Assembly (NCBI RefSeq): GCF_037038585.1
Contig: NC_092526.1
Location: 6,162,001-6,226,000, forward strand
DNA from: Patagioenas fasciata
Lineage: Eukaryota > Chordata > Aves > Columbiformes > Columbidae
Length of the DNA: 64,000 nucleotides
Direction: 5' to 3'
Each line of letters starts with the position of its first letter. The stretch's first letter is position 1. Made by a program: the position numbers and the translations under genes. The notes beneath the pieces are model-generated. The model ran no database searches, was not told the origin of the DNA, and worked only from the letters and a program-made list of their open reading frames with translations. This document shows, in pieces, positions 13,333 through 23,972 of the stretch.

Positions 13333-15086
13333 TAAAGAAGAAGGGACAGGAGTGATGGTGATGGTAAAGGGGGCTTGAATCAGTGCAAGGGCACTACTCA
13401 GAGCAGAAGTGGGGCAGGAGGTGGGAAAATACCAGCAAGCAGAGCTGCAGAAATTGAAAATGAGAAGCGACTTACAGCCACATAAGAACATCAGCCAACC
13501 AACCACTAACACACCCGGCTCAGCTGAGTTTGTCAAATGGACCGTTCACTACCCGGTGCACTGCTCGTAATGGCCCTTCTGGTAAAATGTGGTCCTGTAC
13601 CTCTATATTGAGTACAGCTATGCACTGTGTTGTAAAGCAAGTGCACAGAGAGGACATGGCAGTTCATAACTCCTTTAGCGTTTGACACTCAATCTAAACG
13701 TGCTCTTGAGACGCAGAAACAAACACACTTAGGAAGGTCAGTCACAAGATGTCCCTCTCAGATGTGTCCCAGTGGCTGTGTGCTTGTGCTTGTCTGTGAT
13801 GAAAAAGATGAATCTTGCAATTCAGTTCTGGAATAGATACGAGTCAGAAAAAGGTCTACGCGTATGCGAGGCGGAGAAGCTACGGTGACCCCTGGAGGGA
13901 TGTCACTTTTGGGGAAGCAGGCTGGGCCAGAGGAAAGGATCCACCAGGTATCACCTGTGGGGCAACAAGGCTTATTTCACCTTATGTTTTGTTTGTTCAT
14001 TTGTTTTGGGGGGAGAGGGGTGTTGGTGATGGGGCAGTATTTAGAAGCTCCCCCCTTTTCCATTCCCATCTTGGCAGGGGTTGGGAAACGCAGAAATCAC
14101 CAAAGTCATCAATCTAGAAGCACATGCGCAAAGCAGCGTGCAGCCCAGCGGATGAGATGGGGAGGGTCTATGCCTGTAATTGGGAGCGTCCACAATCCTC
14201 CGTTGCATAAATGACATAACAGATCTCCTTCTCTGAACAGAGCGTAATCATTTTCAAGACTTTACACACCATAAAAGTTCTTACTGCATTGTCTACAGTC
14301 TGACTTTCCTTAAATGAAACTTGTACCTCATAGCTTGTACGATTTGCAACCTGGGAGGAGACCCGCTGAATAATTAGTATTAGAGCATTTCAAGGCGATC
14401 CACAGCTCTGTTTAGCTCTAGATTATACAATTCTTGAATTAGCTACTGTCTGTTTTCAGTAGTTTTCCATTACAAGGGGTCAAGCACCAGAGGAAATAGT
14501 TTTCTAAATCAGAAAGGAATACTAAATGACACAGCTGATAAGTATGAACAGTGGTGCAGAAGATTTATTGAGTAATGTGTTAGGTTGATAAATGATAACA
14601 TTTATTTGCAATTTGAGGATGTGACCCAAATGACACTCATTAGCTCAGCTTGTGTAGAACCGATTAGTTTTGTAAATTTATTATTTGTCTGGTGCTATTG
14701 GAAGAAGAGTCTGTTTTAATTGATTGGAAATCTGTTTTATTTCAGCAAATATTAAATATTCTGTTTTTAATTGTATTCTGTTGTTTCCTCCTCAATGTCA
14801 GGGATATTATAGTTTATTACTTGAGCAGGGGAGTGCTTGGCATCTTGCTAAAAGGCTTTAGTGAATGCATTAATCCATACATAGAAGGGTGGTAACAAAG
14901 CAAGATTTCTGTTACCCACTGGGCTTCTTAGGAGTTCACTGGGAGTGAGATGAGGAAGCAGCTGGCTCATGGACAAGTTGCTCTCATTTGGTTCGTGGAA
15001 CTTGAACGACATGTATTTGGTTTCCCAAACAGGTTCACAGATTTAAGAACAGGATTCCAATGACATGGAGCTTTTTGCCTGTGCAG
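13333..15086. other. Unassigned spacer between the two 171-bp copies
   Basis: No gene or known element is recognised. Frames of 100 and 116 codons overlap at 13815-14214 in a locally G-rich part, without a domain. The 14250-14900 part is AT-rich and contains several taattag-like words. The sequences immediately outside the two 171-bp copies do not match each other, so the repeated unit ends close to the given borders. Confidence 0.5.
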
Positions 15087-15257
15087 AGAGGCAGGTAGGG
15101 GATAAGAAAGTTGGTCTGACTGAAATGATGATGGGTAAGGATCAATGTGAATGAAAAGGAGGGACGTGAAGGAGGGGGACGGAATGAGGTCACGGGAAAT
15201 GGATGGGATATGAGGCGAAAGTAATAATAAGAAAGCCGACAAGAATATCAGGAGCCA
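15087..15257. repeat. Copy B of the unclassified 171-bp direct repeat
   Basis: This is the partner of 13162-13332, equal in length with no internal insertions or deletions. The substitutions include a cluster of five in about 16 bases near 15141-15156, and the last part of the copy (15220-15250) is nearly unchanged. Most differences are transitions, as expected for decay of two non-coding copies. Upstream, the words gctttt and gcagagaggcagg suggest that weak homology may extend a little further left across an indel. Confidence 0.85.
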
Positions 15258-16117
15258 CCAGTGCTGGATGAAGGACACTAGGGGTCTCTGGCTCTCTTCT
15301 AGACCCCCAATGGTAAAGTGCAGGGGTTTGGAGAACCTGGGGAGAAACTGTTGTGTTTGGAGCTTTGCCACAAAATTCCAGGGAAGGTTAAAAAATTGCA
15401 ATTCTCCATAGGTTTCTCTATACCAGGAAATTCAGTAGAAAATGATACCTTAGTTTCAGGAGGGTACAAAAAGCCTAAAGAAAGTGAGAGGGTTTCTGGG
15501 AATCAAGGTCTGTGCAGAAGCCTGACTAGGCAAGAACACTGAAAGGTATTTTAATGAGAAACACTGGCCTAGTGAAATCAGGAAAATGTTTCTTTCCACA
15601 AAGACATTGATGTAAAATACTTCAGAGAGGAAGGCTTGCACATTACTGAAGTGTTCCACTCCCTTTTCTAAACCCATTTTAATTTTTTCTGAAGGCTGAA
15701 AATGAGTTCTGATGCTTTTGTTACCTCTCACTGAGTTGTAAACATTACAAGATCAAAACTGAAGTGAAACCTGAGAAAAGTAAAAAGTTTGGACCCAAAG
15801 GGCTCCCTCAGCCTCAGAGCCCTCTCACAACCAGGAGTGAGACCCTGACTCCTCACCCCACAAGTGTCCAAACCAGTAAATGTTCTGGTGAGACCAGAAA
15901 ACTATTTCATGCCCAGTTGTCACAGAGATTGGGGGGGGTTCGTGGATGATTGCTTCATTTAGTTTCAGCTAATTCCTTCTTCCTGCAAAGAAGCTGTAAC
16001 ATATTGGAGAGGTTTTTTAGGATACTGTTGACTAACTCTAGAGTCAGGAAAGCTTGCAAACACACATGGCTAAAGGGGTTCTGCTGGAAGTTGGCAATGC
16101 AACGCTGCATGGATGTT
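15258..16117. other. Unassigned non-coding stretch
   Basis: No gene is recognised. The longest frames are 74-91 codons, on both strands, without domains. A run of eight G residues lies at 15931-15938. The stretch ends at the start of the plus-strand LTR. Confidence 0.5.
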
Positions 16118-16455
16118 TGTGCTGGTTTGACCAAAACCAAGTTAATTTTCTTCATGCAGTTAGAAACTTTGATAATTTTTTTGTAAGCTGGCATGGTCAT
16201 TGTTTGGATTTAGTTTGAGAACAAGTCTCCAGGACAGAGTTAATATTTTTCTTCAAATAACTTCACGGGGATTTTGAGTTGGAACAAAGAGAATGTAAGA
16301 ACTTGCTGTTATCTTAGTTGTTGTCTGGAAGCCAAGGTCTCTGAGCTCTGCCCACAGATGTGAGGCAGCTGGCAAGGGGGCAGAGATGGGGCAGAGCTTG
16401 ATTGACATCCGGACTGATCAATGGGAATATTCTGTGCCATTAGCACCGCATTTCA

Positions 16456-16462
16456 TATATAA
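16456..16462 (+). promoter_or_regulatory. TATA box of the plus-strand LTR
   Basis: The heptamer tatataa is placed about 340 bases into the LTR and about 315 bases upstream of the polyadenylation signal, as expected for an LTR promoter. Activity is not implied. Confidence 0.55.
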
Positions 16463-16776
16463 GGAGAGTCAGATTTTCCAGCTAGGAGGGGGACAGAGAT
16501 GGAGAGCTATTTCGGTTCTGTTGAGTTCTGTTCAGGAGTTCCTTTAGTTCAGCCTTTTGCCATCCTGCCATTTTACAGAGACCTCTCAGCATTTCTGCCT
16601 TTTTCTCTCTCTCTGGGTTTGGCTGTTCAGGACCAGGGTGCTTTCTCTCTTCCCAGGGCTTGCTGCTTGGTGCGGACAGAGTTCATGATGAATTGCATTG
16701 TTTATCACTTATTTTATATTCTACTTTCCATTTTATATATATTGGTAGTGGTATATTAGTGTCATTTTGGCTTTTT

Positions 16777-16782
16777 ATTAAA
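16777..16782 (+). terminator. Polyadenylation signal (attaaa) of the plus-strand LTR
   Basis: The hexamer attaaa lies in the context ttttattaaactctg, directly before a conserved tttatctcag word shared with the related LTR at 20400-20922. In that second copy the equivalent position reads ataaact, so the hexamer is altered there. Confidence 0.55.
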
Positions 16783-16900
16783 CTCTGTTTATCTCAGTTC
16801 ATGAGTTTCTCCCTTCCCTTCCAATTCTCTCCCAATTTGGGGGTGGGGGTGAGGGGAGTGAGTGAGTGGCGGTCGTGGTTATGTTGCTAGTTCAGTGACG

Positions 16901-19774
16901 CTCTTGTTCAAAGAAAGCACAAAGTAACAAGCACTTCCTTCCTAAAAAGAAGCCTTTCCCTCATGAGAATTTTCTTTTCCTAGGAAATACTGAGATTTAT
17001 GTAATTTTCCTGGGGAAAGCTGAGACCTGGCATTTGGAAGCACAGGACACACATTCATGTCCTTGTACTGCCATTCCTCTACCTTCCAAGGGCAAGTCCT
17101 CACCATGGGGTTATTGACCATTGCGTGGAGAGAGGGATTGTAGTCTTTAGTTTGAGCCATACAGGTTGTACTCATTGGAAAAAGGGCCTTTCCTCCCACA
17201 TCCCCATTGTCTGTCCTGGGTATCAGTTTGCTGGTTACTATGATGGAGGCATTTTTCATCCTGAACACAACTTGCAGCTGAAAAGTATTTCCTGACAAAA
17301 AGATTTGCTCAGCCACTGTTTCCTACTGAAAAACAAAAAATCTCAGCTGTGATAAATTATTCTCCACTGATGGCAATTCATTTTGTCAAAAAAACCTCCC
17401 AAATGTGGCCGGTACTGACATGGCCTCCTTGTTTGTTTGTTTGTGTAGCCCGTGCTCCAGGCTGGGTGACGGTGACCCGCGCCGTCTGAAGGCAGGACAG
17501 CATGGCTCCTGCTGCATCACCGAGGGAGCCTGTGCATGCACATGGCACAGACATTTTTCTAATGTATAACAAACAACACAAACAGCCTGCTTTGTTTTTA
17601 CGCTATAGCTATATAAATATAAAACTGCATTGTAACTTTCTTCGGATGCATTTGCTTCCTTCAGAATGGGTTTCATACCCATCTTAGGGAGAGATTCTAA
17701 CATTTTGCTGTCTCTTCAAATTCTCACATTATTCTCGGAGACATTTTAGATCTTCTTTCCCTGGATGTGATTTTTCTTTCCTGTAAAAATCATGTTGTTC
17801 TTTATGTAGTTGTGAGCTACTAAAACCATGGAGCTCACTGACAAACCGATTCTATTGCATGTGCTGCACAAGGCAGCTGCATGGAGCCCCGGGGTGTTCC
17901 ACGCTTATTGATATACATCCCAACATCAGGGTTTGTGCCAACGCTTTGCTCAAGTAAAGCATGCAAAGTCAAAACACACATCGTCTCAGGAAATCCGGCC
18001 AGTGTTGCCATCTCCAGGGTGGGCTGCTTAAATTATATCTCTTGCTGTTTTGGCTCCTGGAGCAGAGACAGATAAGGCTTAAAGTCCATCTCTGCCCTAG
18101 TTATTTTCTTCGATGTGGGAGATGCGTATAAAAGCGCAGCACAAGATGATACTTAAATGATGTTTTATTAATTAGCACAGAAATGTGTTTAATCCAGATT
18201 TATAATCCTGAAACAATTTTTTCATCTGCTGTTTTAAGCAAACACATCATTTACTGCAGTCAAATCTTTGGAGCAGAAAAGGCTGTATGGCTTTGAATGG
18301 AAGGGTAAACCTGCTCATAACTACAGAGCTGATACTCGCACTTCCATAATTGTCCCTTGTGTTGTTCACACATTACCATTTGCAGTGTTTAAAAAAAAAA
18401 AAAACATGGTAAAATTGTTAACAAATAGCACTTGGATACAATTCCAGGAATAGATCTTAGGCATGGTTTGATGGATGTGCAAAAGTATAGCTCTACGCTC
18501 GTGTGATCAACCAGACTTGAGTAAATCAAGCCATTTTTTTCCTGATAACTATAATCTTTGGCTAGTTCCAGTCTGCCAGTATTAAAAAAAATGTCTGTGG
18601 TGCTTTATCTATTATATGGTCCTTTTTTGCTTAGAATTTTTTACCATTTTTATACAAACACACAAAAGGACATACGGCAGCCAAGCAAAGCAGCTGCAGC
18701 TCATACACAAAATTACAGCTAGGAACAAATATTTTAAAGTGCTACATGGTGCATGTCTATTGTGCTAGCCTTGCAGCAAATTACAGCAATACAGACATTA
18801 GCCCACTATCCTGCACTTGCGTGACCTTGTCCTGAGTGTGGCTGCTGCCTGTCCTGGCTACTGAGCATCAGCTCCACGACTCTTTTATATGCCTGACAAT
18901 TCCTATCACATCTACCTCCAAAATCAACATCAAAATGTTCGTATTTATACAGATACAGTAAATATCACTTTCCCCCTCCCCCAATTATTTTTTCCTTCCT
19001 TGCCAGCAGAACAAATTATTATGTTTCCATGGTACAAACCATGCCAGCCCCATGAGACAGTGCTGCAGAATAAATGCAGCGTTTCCTCTGGGTTCTCTGC
19101 TTGTGCTTTCCACATAACTCAGGGCCGTAGGAATTAATATTGCTAAACACTGAGAGGAAGGACACAGTCATTTCATTACTAGCCCACAGATAACGCAAGA
19201 AGAACTTGTTATTATTATTTTATGCTGTAGCACGATCCATAGGCTTGGTGTTTCAGTTTTGTCTCATTAATAAGCCTGTAACAGAAAAATACCTTTCTAA
19301 GAGAGCACCCTGTGTATGCCAGGCTAGACCTTGGGTTGTTTTGCTGAGGATTTACTGCATTTCCCATCAAAGCTCTGGTCAGTGTGGTTTGTAATAAAGG
19401 GGCAAGAAGACTTTGAGCCTTTAGCTTTTCCTCTATCTGGTGGGCTGGATGCTAGTGAGGATAACCAGCAGGCTCCAGTATAACCAGCAGAAATAGCCAA
19501 CATAAAGAGATGAGCAGTTATTTTTTGGTTTTGGTTTGGTTTGGGTTTGTTTTTAACTAGTGCTCCTGAATGGCAGCTTTTGTAACACTCAGTATTGTTC
19601 TGGAGACAGATCTTTCTGCTTCAGAAAGGTGTAAGAACTATGCCTAAGCTGGACCCACCATATTTTTAAAATCATGCGTTAACTCAAAATTACGAAGACT
19701 GAAATACCACCTAGTGCTTTGACATTTTTGTCAGTTTTCAGAATAGCACAGGAAAAGGAAGGAGTTAAATTTGT
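16901..19774. other. Unassigned non-coding stretch
   Basis: No gene is recognised. The longest frame is 124 codons on the minus strand (16942-17316), without a domain. A canonical-looking tataaaa word occurs at 18127-18133, but no transcript structure follows it. An A14 run is at 18391-18404 and a T/G-rich tract is at 19521-19554. Confidence 0.5.
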
Positions 19775-19880
19775 TCCATAGAGGAGAAAAATACTCAAGA
19801 ATTGTAGCATATTTAGCCTGAAAGAAAAAGCAGACTGGATGATGATCTCATTACAGTCTCTAAATATATAAAAAGATTAT
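19775..19880 (+). mobile_element. Decayed CR1-like relic (ORF2 C-terminal region)
   Basis: One frame translates, with internal stops, as EEKNTQEL, then PERKSRLDDDLITVSKYIKRL. This parallels the [17 protein letters not shown] and [12 protein letters not shown] region of the intact C-terminus seen in the CR1 at 49740-52143. The nucleotide words ttagcctgaaagaaaaa and gatgatctcattacag fit as well. The divergence is much higher than for the other CR1 copies here, so this is an old insertion or another CR1 subfamily. Its borders are not clear. Confidence 0.6.
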
Positions 19881-20399
19881 AGAAGAATCTGGCCATGACC
19901 TACCTGGCTGGACTCTGTGAAAATTAAGGCAAGATATATTGACCATGACGGACAATGAAATCTGCACAGAAATGGAACGGCCGAGTCTTAATAATGTCTT
20001 TTGAGCTGGACTGGAGCACAAAGTCTCCAAATGGAAAATGCATACAAGAGAGTTTTACAAATAACCCAAGCAGAGGTGTGAAGAGTAGAGGTATACGTGT
20101 GAACATAGTATTCTTGTGACTGCTTCTGAAAGTTTATTAATATACTAAGCATTGCAAAAATTATTAGGACAGCCTGGGAAGAATGTTTTTGTAGAAGCTG
20201 TGTTCTCATCTGTTTATGGCTGACATAGTAGCAGAGGATGGTTTAAAATATACAGTCCATAGAAAACGGGAGAAGACTAGTTGTGTTGGGAAGAAACTTG
20301 CCAAAGCTAGCTGCTCGGCTGAGGGCTGTGTTTATCTGGTCCGTGCCCAACCCTGGTAATAGGTCTCTGCTCTATGTATAGTATATATATGTATGTTGT
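19881..20399. other. Unassigned sequence left of the minus-strand LTR
   Basis: No gene or recognisable element is seen. Part of it may be further decayed CR1 continuing from 19880, but I cannot align it. Confidence 0.4.
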
Positions 20400-20922
20400 T
20401 GTCATGGTTTAATATCAGCTGGCAACCAAGCCCCACAAAGCCTCTCTCACCCCTGCTCCTTCTTCCCCATGGGATATCAGAATGAAAAAGAAAAAAAGTC
20501 TTGGACTGAGATAAAGACAGTTTATAGGACAGCAAATGGAGAATTATTATTAATAATAATAATAGAATACTCAAAACAAGTGATGTACAGTGCAATTGCT
20601 TATCACCTGCTGACTAATGCCCAGCCTGTCCCGCAGCAGCGATTGGCCCTGGCCACTTCCCTCAGGTTTATATACTGATCAGGACTTCCTATGGTGTGGA
20701 ATATCCCTTTGGCCAGCTGGGCTCAGCTGTTTTGGTTGTGCCCCCTCCCAGCTTCTCGTGCACTCCCCACCTCCCCATTGGCAGTAAGAGAAGCTGAAAA
20801 GTCCTTGACTGCTTAGCAATAACTAAAACATCAGTGTGTTATCAACATTATTCTTATTCTAAACCAAAAATAGCACCATACCAGCTACTAGGAAGAAAAT
20901 TATACCAGCCAAAACCAGGACA
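20400..20922 (-). mobile_element. Complete solo LTR of an avian ERVL-like endogenous retrovirus, minus orientation
   Basis: The element is bounded on the plus strand by tgtcatggttt and aaaccaggaca, which form imperfect inverted ends with TG...CA termini. The flanks gttgt (20395-20399) and ggtgt (20923-20927) match at four of five bases, consistent with the 5-bp target duplication made by ERVL-type integrases. Read on the minus strand it starts tgtcctggttttggctgg, has a TATA box (complement of 20667-20674) and then the tttatctcag word shared with the LTR at 16118. A TAA-rich trinucleotide tract lies at about 20546-20566. No internal retroviral genes adjoin it, so it is a solo LTR left by recombination between the two LTRs of a provirus. 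Confidence 0.85.
20667..20674 (-). promoter_or_regulatory. TATA box of the minus-strand LTR
   Basis: The plus strand reads tttatata, giving tatataaa on the LTR's coding strand. It sits about mid-element, as in the related LTR at 16118. Confidence 0.55.
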
Positions 20923-23911
20923 GGTGTAAACGTAAGGTTTCTTAACACTTTTTCCAAACTTAGAGCCGGCATAAAAAATGTGAAAAAGGCTGACCACAGA
21001 TCTTTTAGTAGATTAACTACCATTTAAAAAACAAAACAACCATTCTTTTACTAGTGAGAAAAAAATCAACATCCATTAAAATAATGCTCACATTGGTGAT
21101 GAATTGAATAACCAGGGCAAACAGCCACACAACCTCAAAATTAGGAAATAAAGAGCAATGAGGGAATTCAGTCAGGCAGGGCTTTTTACTCAGGATGGAA
21201 AACACAAAGAGTAAGTTATCAAGTAAGGTCATAAAAGGTAATGACATAAATGAATTTAAGAGACAGCTAGACATTTTTATGGAGAGAAGGGACTGAAGAA
21301 TTCAGAACCAGTGACAAATCAGGGAGATGGGGCTGAGATAAAATTAACGAGGACAGGCTTGCTTGTGGCCAGAGGCATTTTACTGTCCAGCAATACCTTA
21401 TGTCTTCTGTCATCACATCCTAATCTGATGCTGACATCTGAAGGTAGCACAAAATCTTTTACACCTCTTCGTATATTAAAGAGGTAAAAGTGCTTCCAGA
21501 GTTTCCCCCAAAAGGACAAACATCATTTTGCTTATTCAGTTTTCGACACAGCAATACTGGAAGGACTCAGTCTCGGGCAGTACACGGTGGCCTGCCTATA
21601 AACTCAGAGTATGGTCCCTTGGTTGCTTTCAAATTCTCCATAGAAGGGTTTCAATCATATCTCAATCATATTTTCTGTAGTTACTTCTTTAGATCATGGA
21701 GAGCATCTGGAGATTCCCACGCAGTGTCCTGCTCTGCCGGTGCTGGGTTAACTCGTCCTGCTGTAGCATCATCTCCACTTGTTGGTACATTGCCATGTGC
21801 TGACGAGGTTGTGGCAGATGCTGACAAGGTCCCTGGATCACCAGCAGCCAGGCACGGCATCCAGAGGTGTCTGATGACTTTTTTAGTCTCCAGATGACAA
21901 GGGCTTGGTGCAAAAATCTGACCTTGAATAAAACAAAGAGCAGCTCACGCTGTTAATTTTATCCAGAACTGGAAGAGGGAGCTGTGTGCCAGTCAGGAAG
22001 CCGTACGTATCCCACACTGTTTGGGAGTTAATGCTCACGAAAGGGAGATTGAAGGAAATGGGCCTTGACGTTTTGGAGAATATAGATTTACATTAGTTCT
22101 GGCTTGAAAGTATAGAGGGCAAGTAGAAGGCATGGATAAGGCCAACCAGGATAACAGGACACCTTCACAGACAGACATGAACAGCAATGCTATTGCGAGC
22201 AGGACATGGGGCAGAAGGACTTTTCCAGGCATTAGACAAACTTAATGTAACTCAGAAACCTTTCGGAGAGCCTGTTAGCCACCCCTCTGGGACACCAGAT
22301 CCGCCTGGCAGCCCAAAGCTTTCCCTGGGTCCAGGAGCGCTTTCCAAGACCAGAGGGATCCTGCACCAAATAATGTATATGCCATCCTCAAAAATCCATG
22401 CGGATCTCTTGTAGTTGTGCTGTGAGGGAAATGTGTGTCTGTTTTTCCAGTGTTTTCTCTCAGCCTACATGCAGGAAGGGCAGGTAAATGAGCCCAGTTT
22501 TTCCGGGGTGCCCACACTGAGAGGAGGACACGGTGGTAAGGAACATGTCCCTCTGGATATGGGAGGCACTGAGCCCAGACTCTAGGGCAGCATCAGGGCT
22601 GGTGAGCTTTGCAATCCGCATATTCTGAAGTAAATACTCGGCTACAAAACATTTCCATCCTGCTGACAAAATGCAGTGAAGCTTCTTTAATAGCAGATTT
22701 TTTTTCTTTCCTCCTAATAGCTTCATCTTACGTGGGTTTTTGTCTGTTTGGTTGGTTGGTTTTGTCTTGGTTTGGGTTAGGTTTGTTTGTTTTTTCCTTT
22801 CTAATCCTTTTCATGGTTCTCTATAAATATATATAGCCCTTACGCCCCTTTGTAGAGAAGCTTGAGAGATTTTTATATTATGGCATTTAAAACAAAGCAC
22901 GTCCTGGTTTGTGTAGTGTTTACTGTAACCGACTACTTAATCTAAACTGTGCTAATGAAGGCTAAACACAAATAATGCTAATTTGAAAAAAATACCTGAT
23001 GTGATTAGACTTTTGTTGAACACAACAGCAAGACTGCAACATATTTTCCTTTCTCTTCAGCTACTTCCACTATAATCCTAATATCAGGTTCTTAAATCCA
23101 TCAGGAGCCCAGCAGGCAGCCCACCTTTATGAAGAACTTTACCCTTAAAAATAGAATGAAAATGGCTATTACGAGCCATCAGGGGATGGGCAGCCCTGCA
23201 GGCTCAGTGTGTTTAGCTAATATGGAACAGGAGGAGGTGGAAGTTCTTGGATTTGTTTTGTTTTAAACGGTGCCTCTGCTTCACAAGGAGCTGTATTGAT
23301 GAACTCTGAAAGAAAGCTGAGGTCAACTCTTTGTCTTGATGAGTTAGTGGAGAAATATTTAACTGGGGCCTTATGAAAACTACTTAGCTGTAATAACAAC
23401 ATCAAATAGCTGTTAAATGTGTTTCAGGAACTGTCATTAGCAACACAGCTATACAACCTAATTCTATTTGTTTAAATAAAGATCTCCTGAGCTCACATTA
23501 TTCTAGTATGTATTTGAAAAGCTGGGCTGCTGAGAACAGAAAACTGGAGACAGAAAACAGGGTTTGGATGATATCCAAGCTTTATCGTATCCATTCTTTA
23601 GCATGGGCATGTGGGGACAGAGATCTCGATAGGGCTTTATGAGCTCTGTAAGCAGTAACAACACACAATTCCTTTTTGCCATTCTGTAATGCAGCTGCAA
23701 AATGAAATCACCAGCTCCATCTTATCATGGGGCTCCTGGCAGGAAATATTTACGACAGCTCAGGGGAAACTGTCTGTTTCTCTCTTCTTTCCTGGCGATC
23801 AGAGAATTGCTCTGCAGCGAAGACAGGATACTTAAAAAAGCTGTTGCCCAAAGATGGGATGGGGAGCTACTAGTGCAAATGATGCTTAGGAATGAACCCA
23901 TTAAAAATAAC
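20923..23911. other. Unassigned stretch, possibly including an old CR1 relic
   Basis: No gene is recognised. At 21228-21290 one frame reads NDINEFKRQLDIFMERR, which resembles the FKARLDTF region near the end of CR1 ORF2, so a decayed CR1-like piece is possible (low confidence). The longest frame is 135 codons on the plus strand (21490-21897), without a domain. A T/G-rich tract is at 22734-22797. Confidence 0.4.
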
Positions 23912-23972
23912 TGAATAGAGAATAGAGTATTTTCAGTTGGAAGGGCCCTACAGTGATCATCTAGTCTAACTG
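23912..23972 (-). mobile_element. CR1 LINE 3' tail fragment, minus strand
   Basis: The plus strand reads gaatagagaatagagtattt, then cagttggaagggcccta and gatcatctagtctaact. This is the reverse complement of a CR1 3' end with its terminal repeat units. Only about 60 bases are clear. The words ggatccaaaactgtacaatg and gagacacctcaa up to about 24085 might be a more diverged continuation, which I leave out of the borders. Confidence 0.75.

Larger units (their letters stand above)
16118..16900 (+). mobile_element. Solo LTR of an avian ERVL-like endogenous retrovirus, plus orientation
   Basis: The element begins tgtgctggtttgacc, the usual opening of a common avian ERVL-type LTR. A TATA box (tatataa, 16456-16462) and a polyadenylation signal attaaa (16777-16782), followed by ctctgtttatctcag, give the expected U3-R-U5 order. 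The text aagctggcatggtcattgttt near 16184 aligns with the equivalent part of the minus-strand LTR at 20400-20922, so the two are related. The canonical 3' end (aaaccatgaca type) is not seen: similarity fades after gtggttatgttgctag, so the right border is approximate or truncated. No gag, pol or env sequence adjoins it, so it is best read as a solo LTR. The word atgtt occurs just before the element and again at 16881-16885, but the second copy appears to lie inside the LTR, so I do not claim it as the target duplication. Confidence 0.75.

Noticed and set aside
16113..16885. Matching atgtt words as a target duplication for the plus-strand LTR
   Set aside because: The second atgtt seems to lie before the end of the LTR-like text, and the preceding bases are not the expected CA end, so the match is probably accidental.
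16499..16890. Small frames inside the plus-strand LTR
   Set aside because: They fall within the LTR and show no retroviral protein; LTRs of this kind are non-coding.
18121..18140. tataaaa word as a gene promoter
   Set aside because: There is no downstream transcript or coding signal; isolated TATA words are common in AT-rich DNA.
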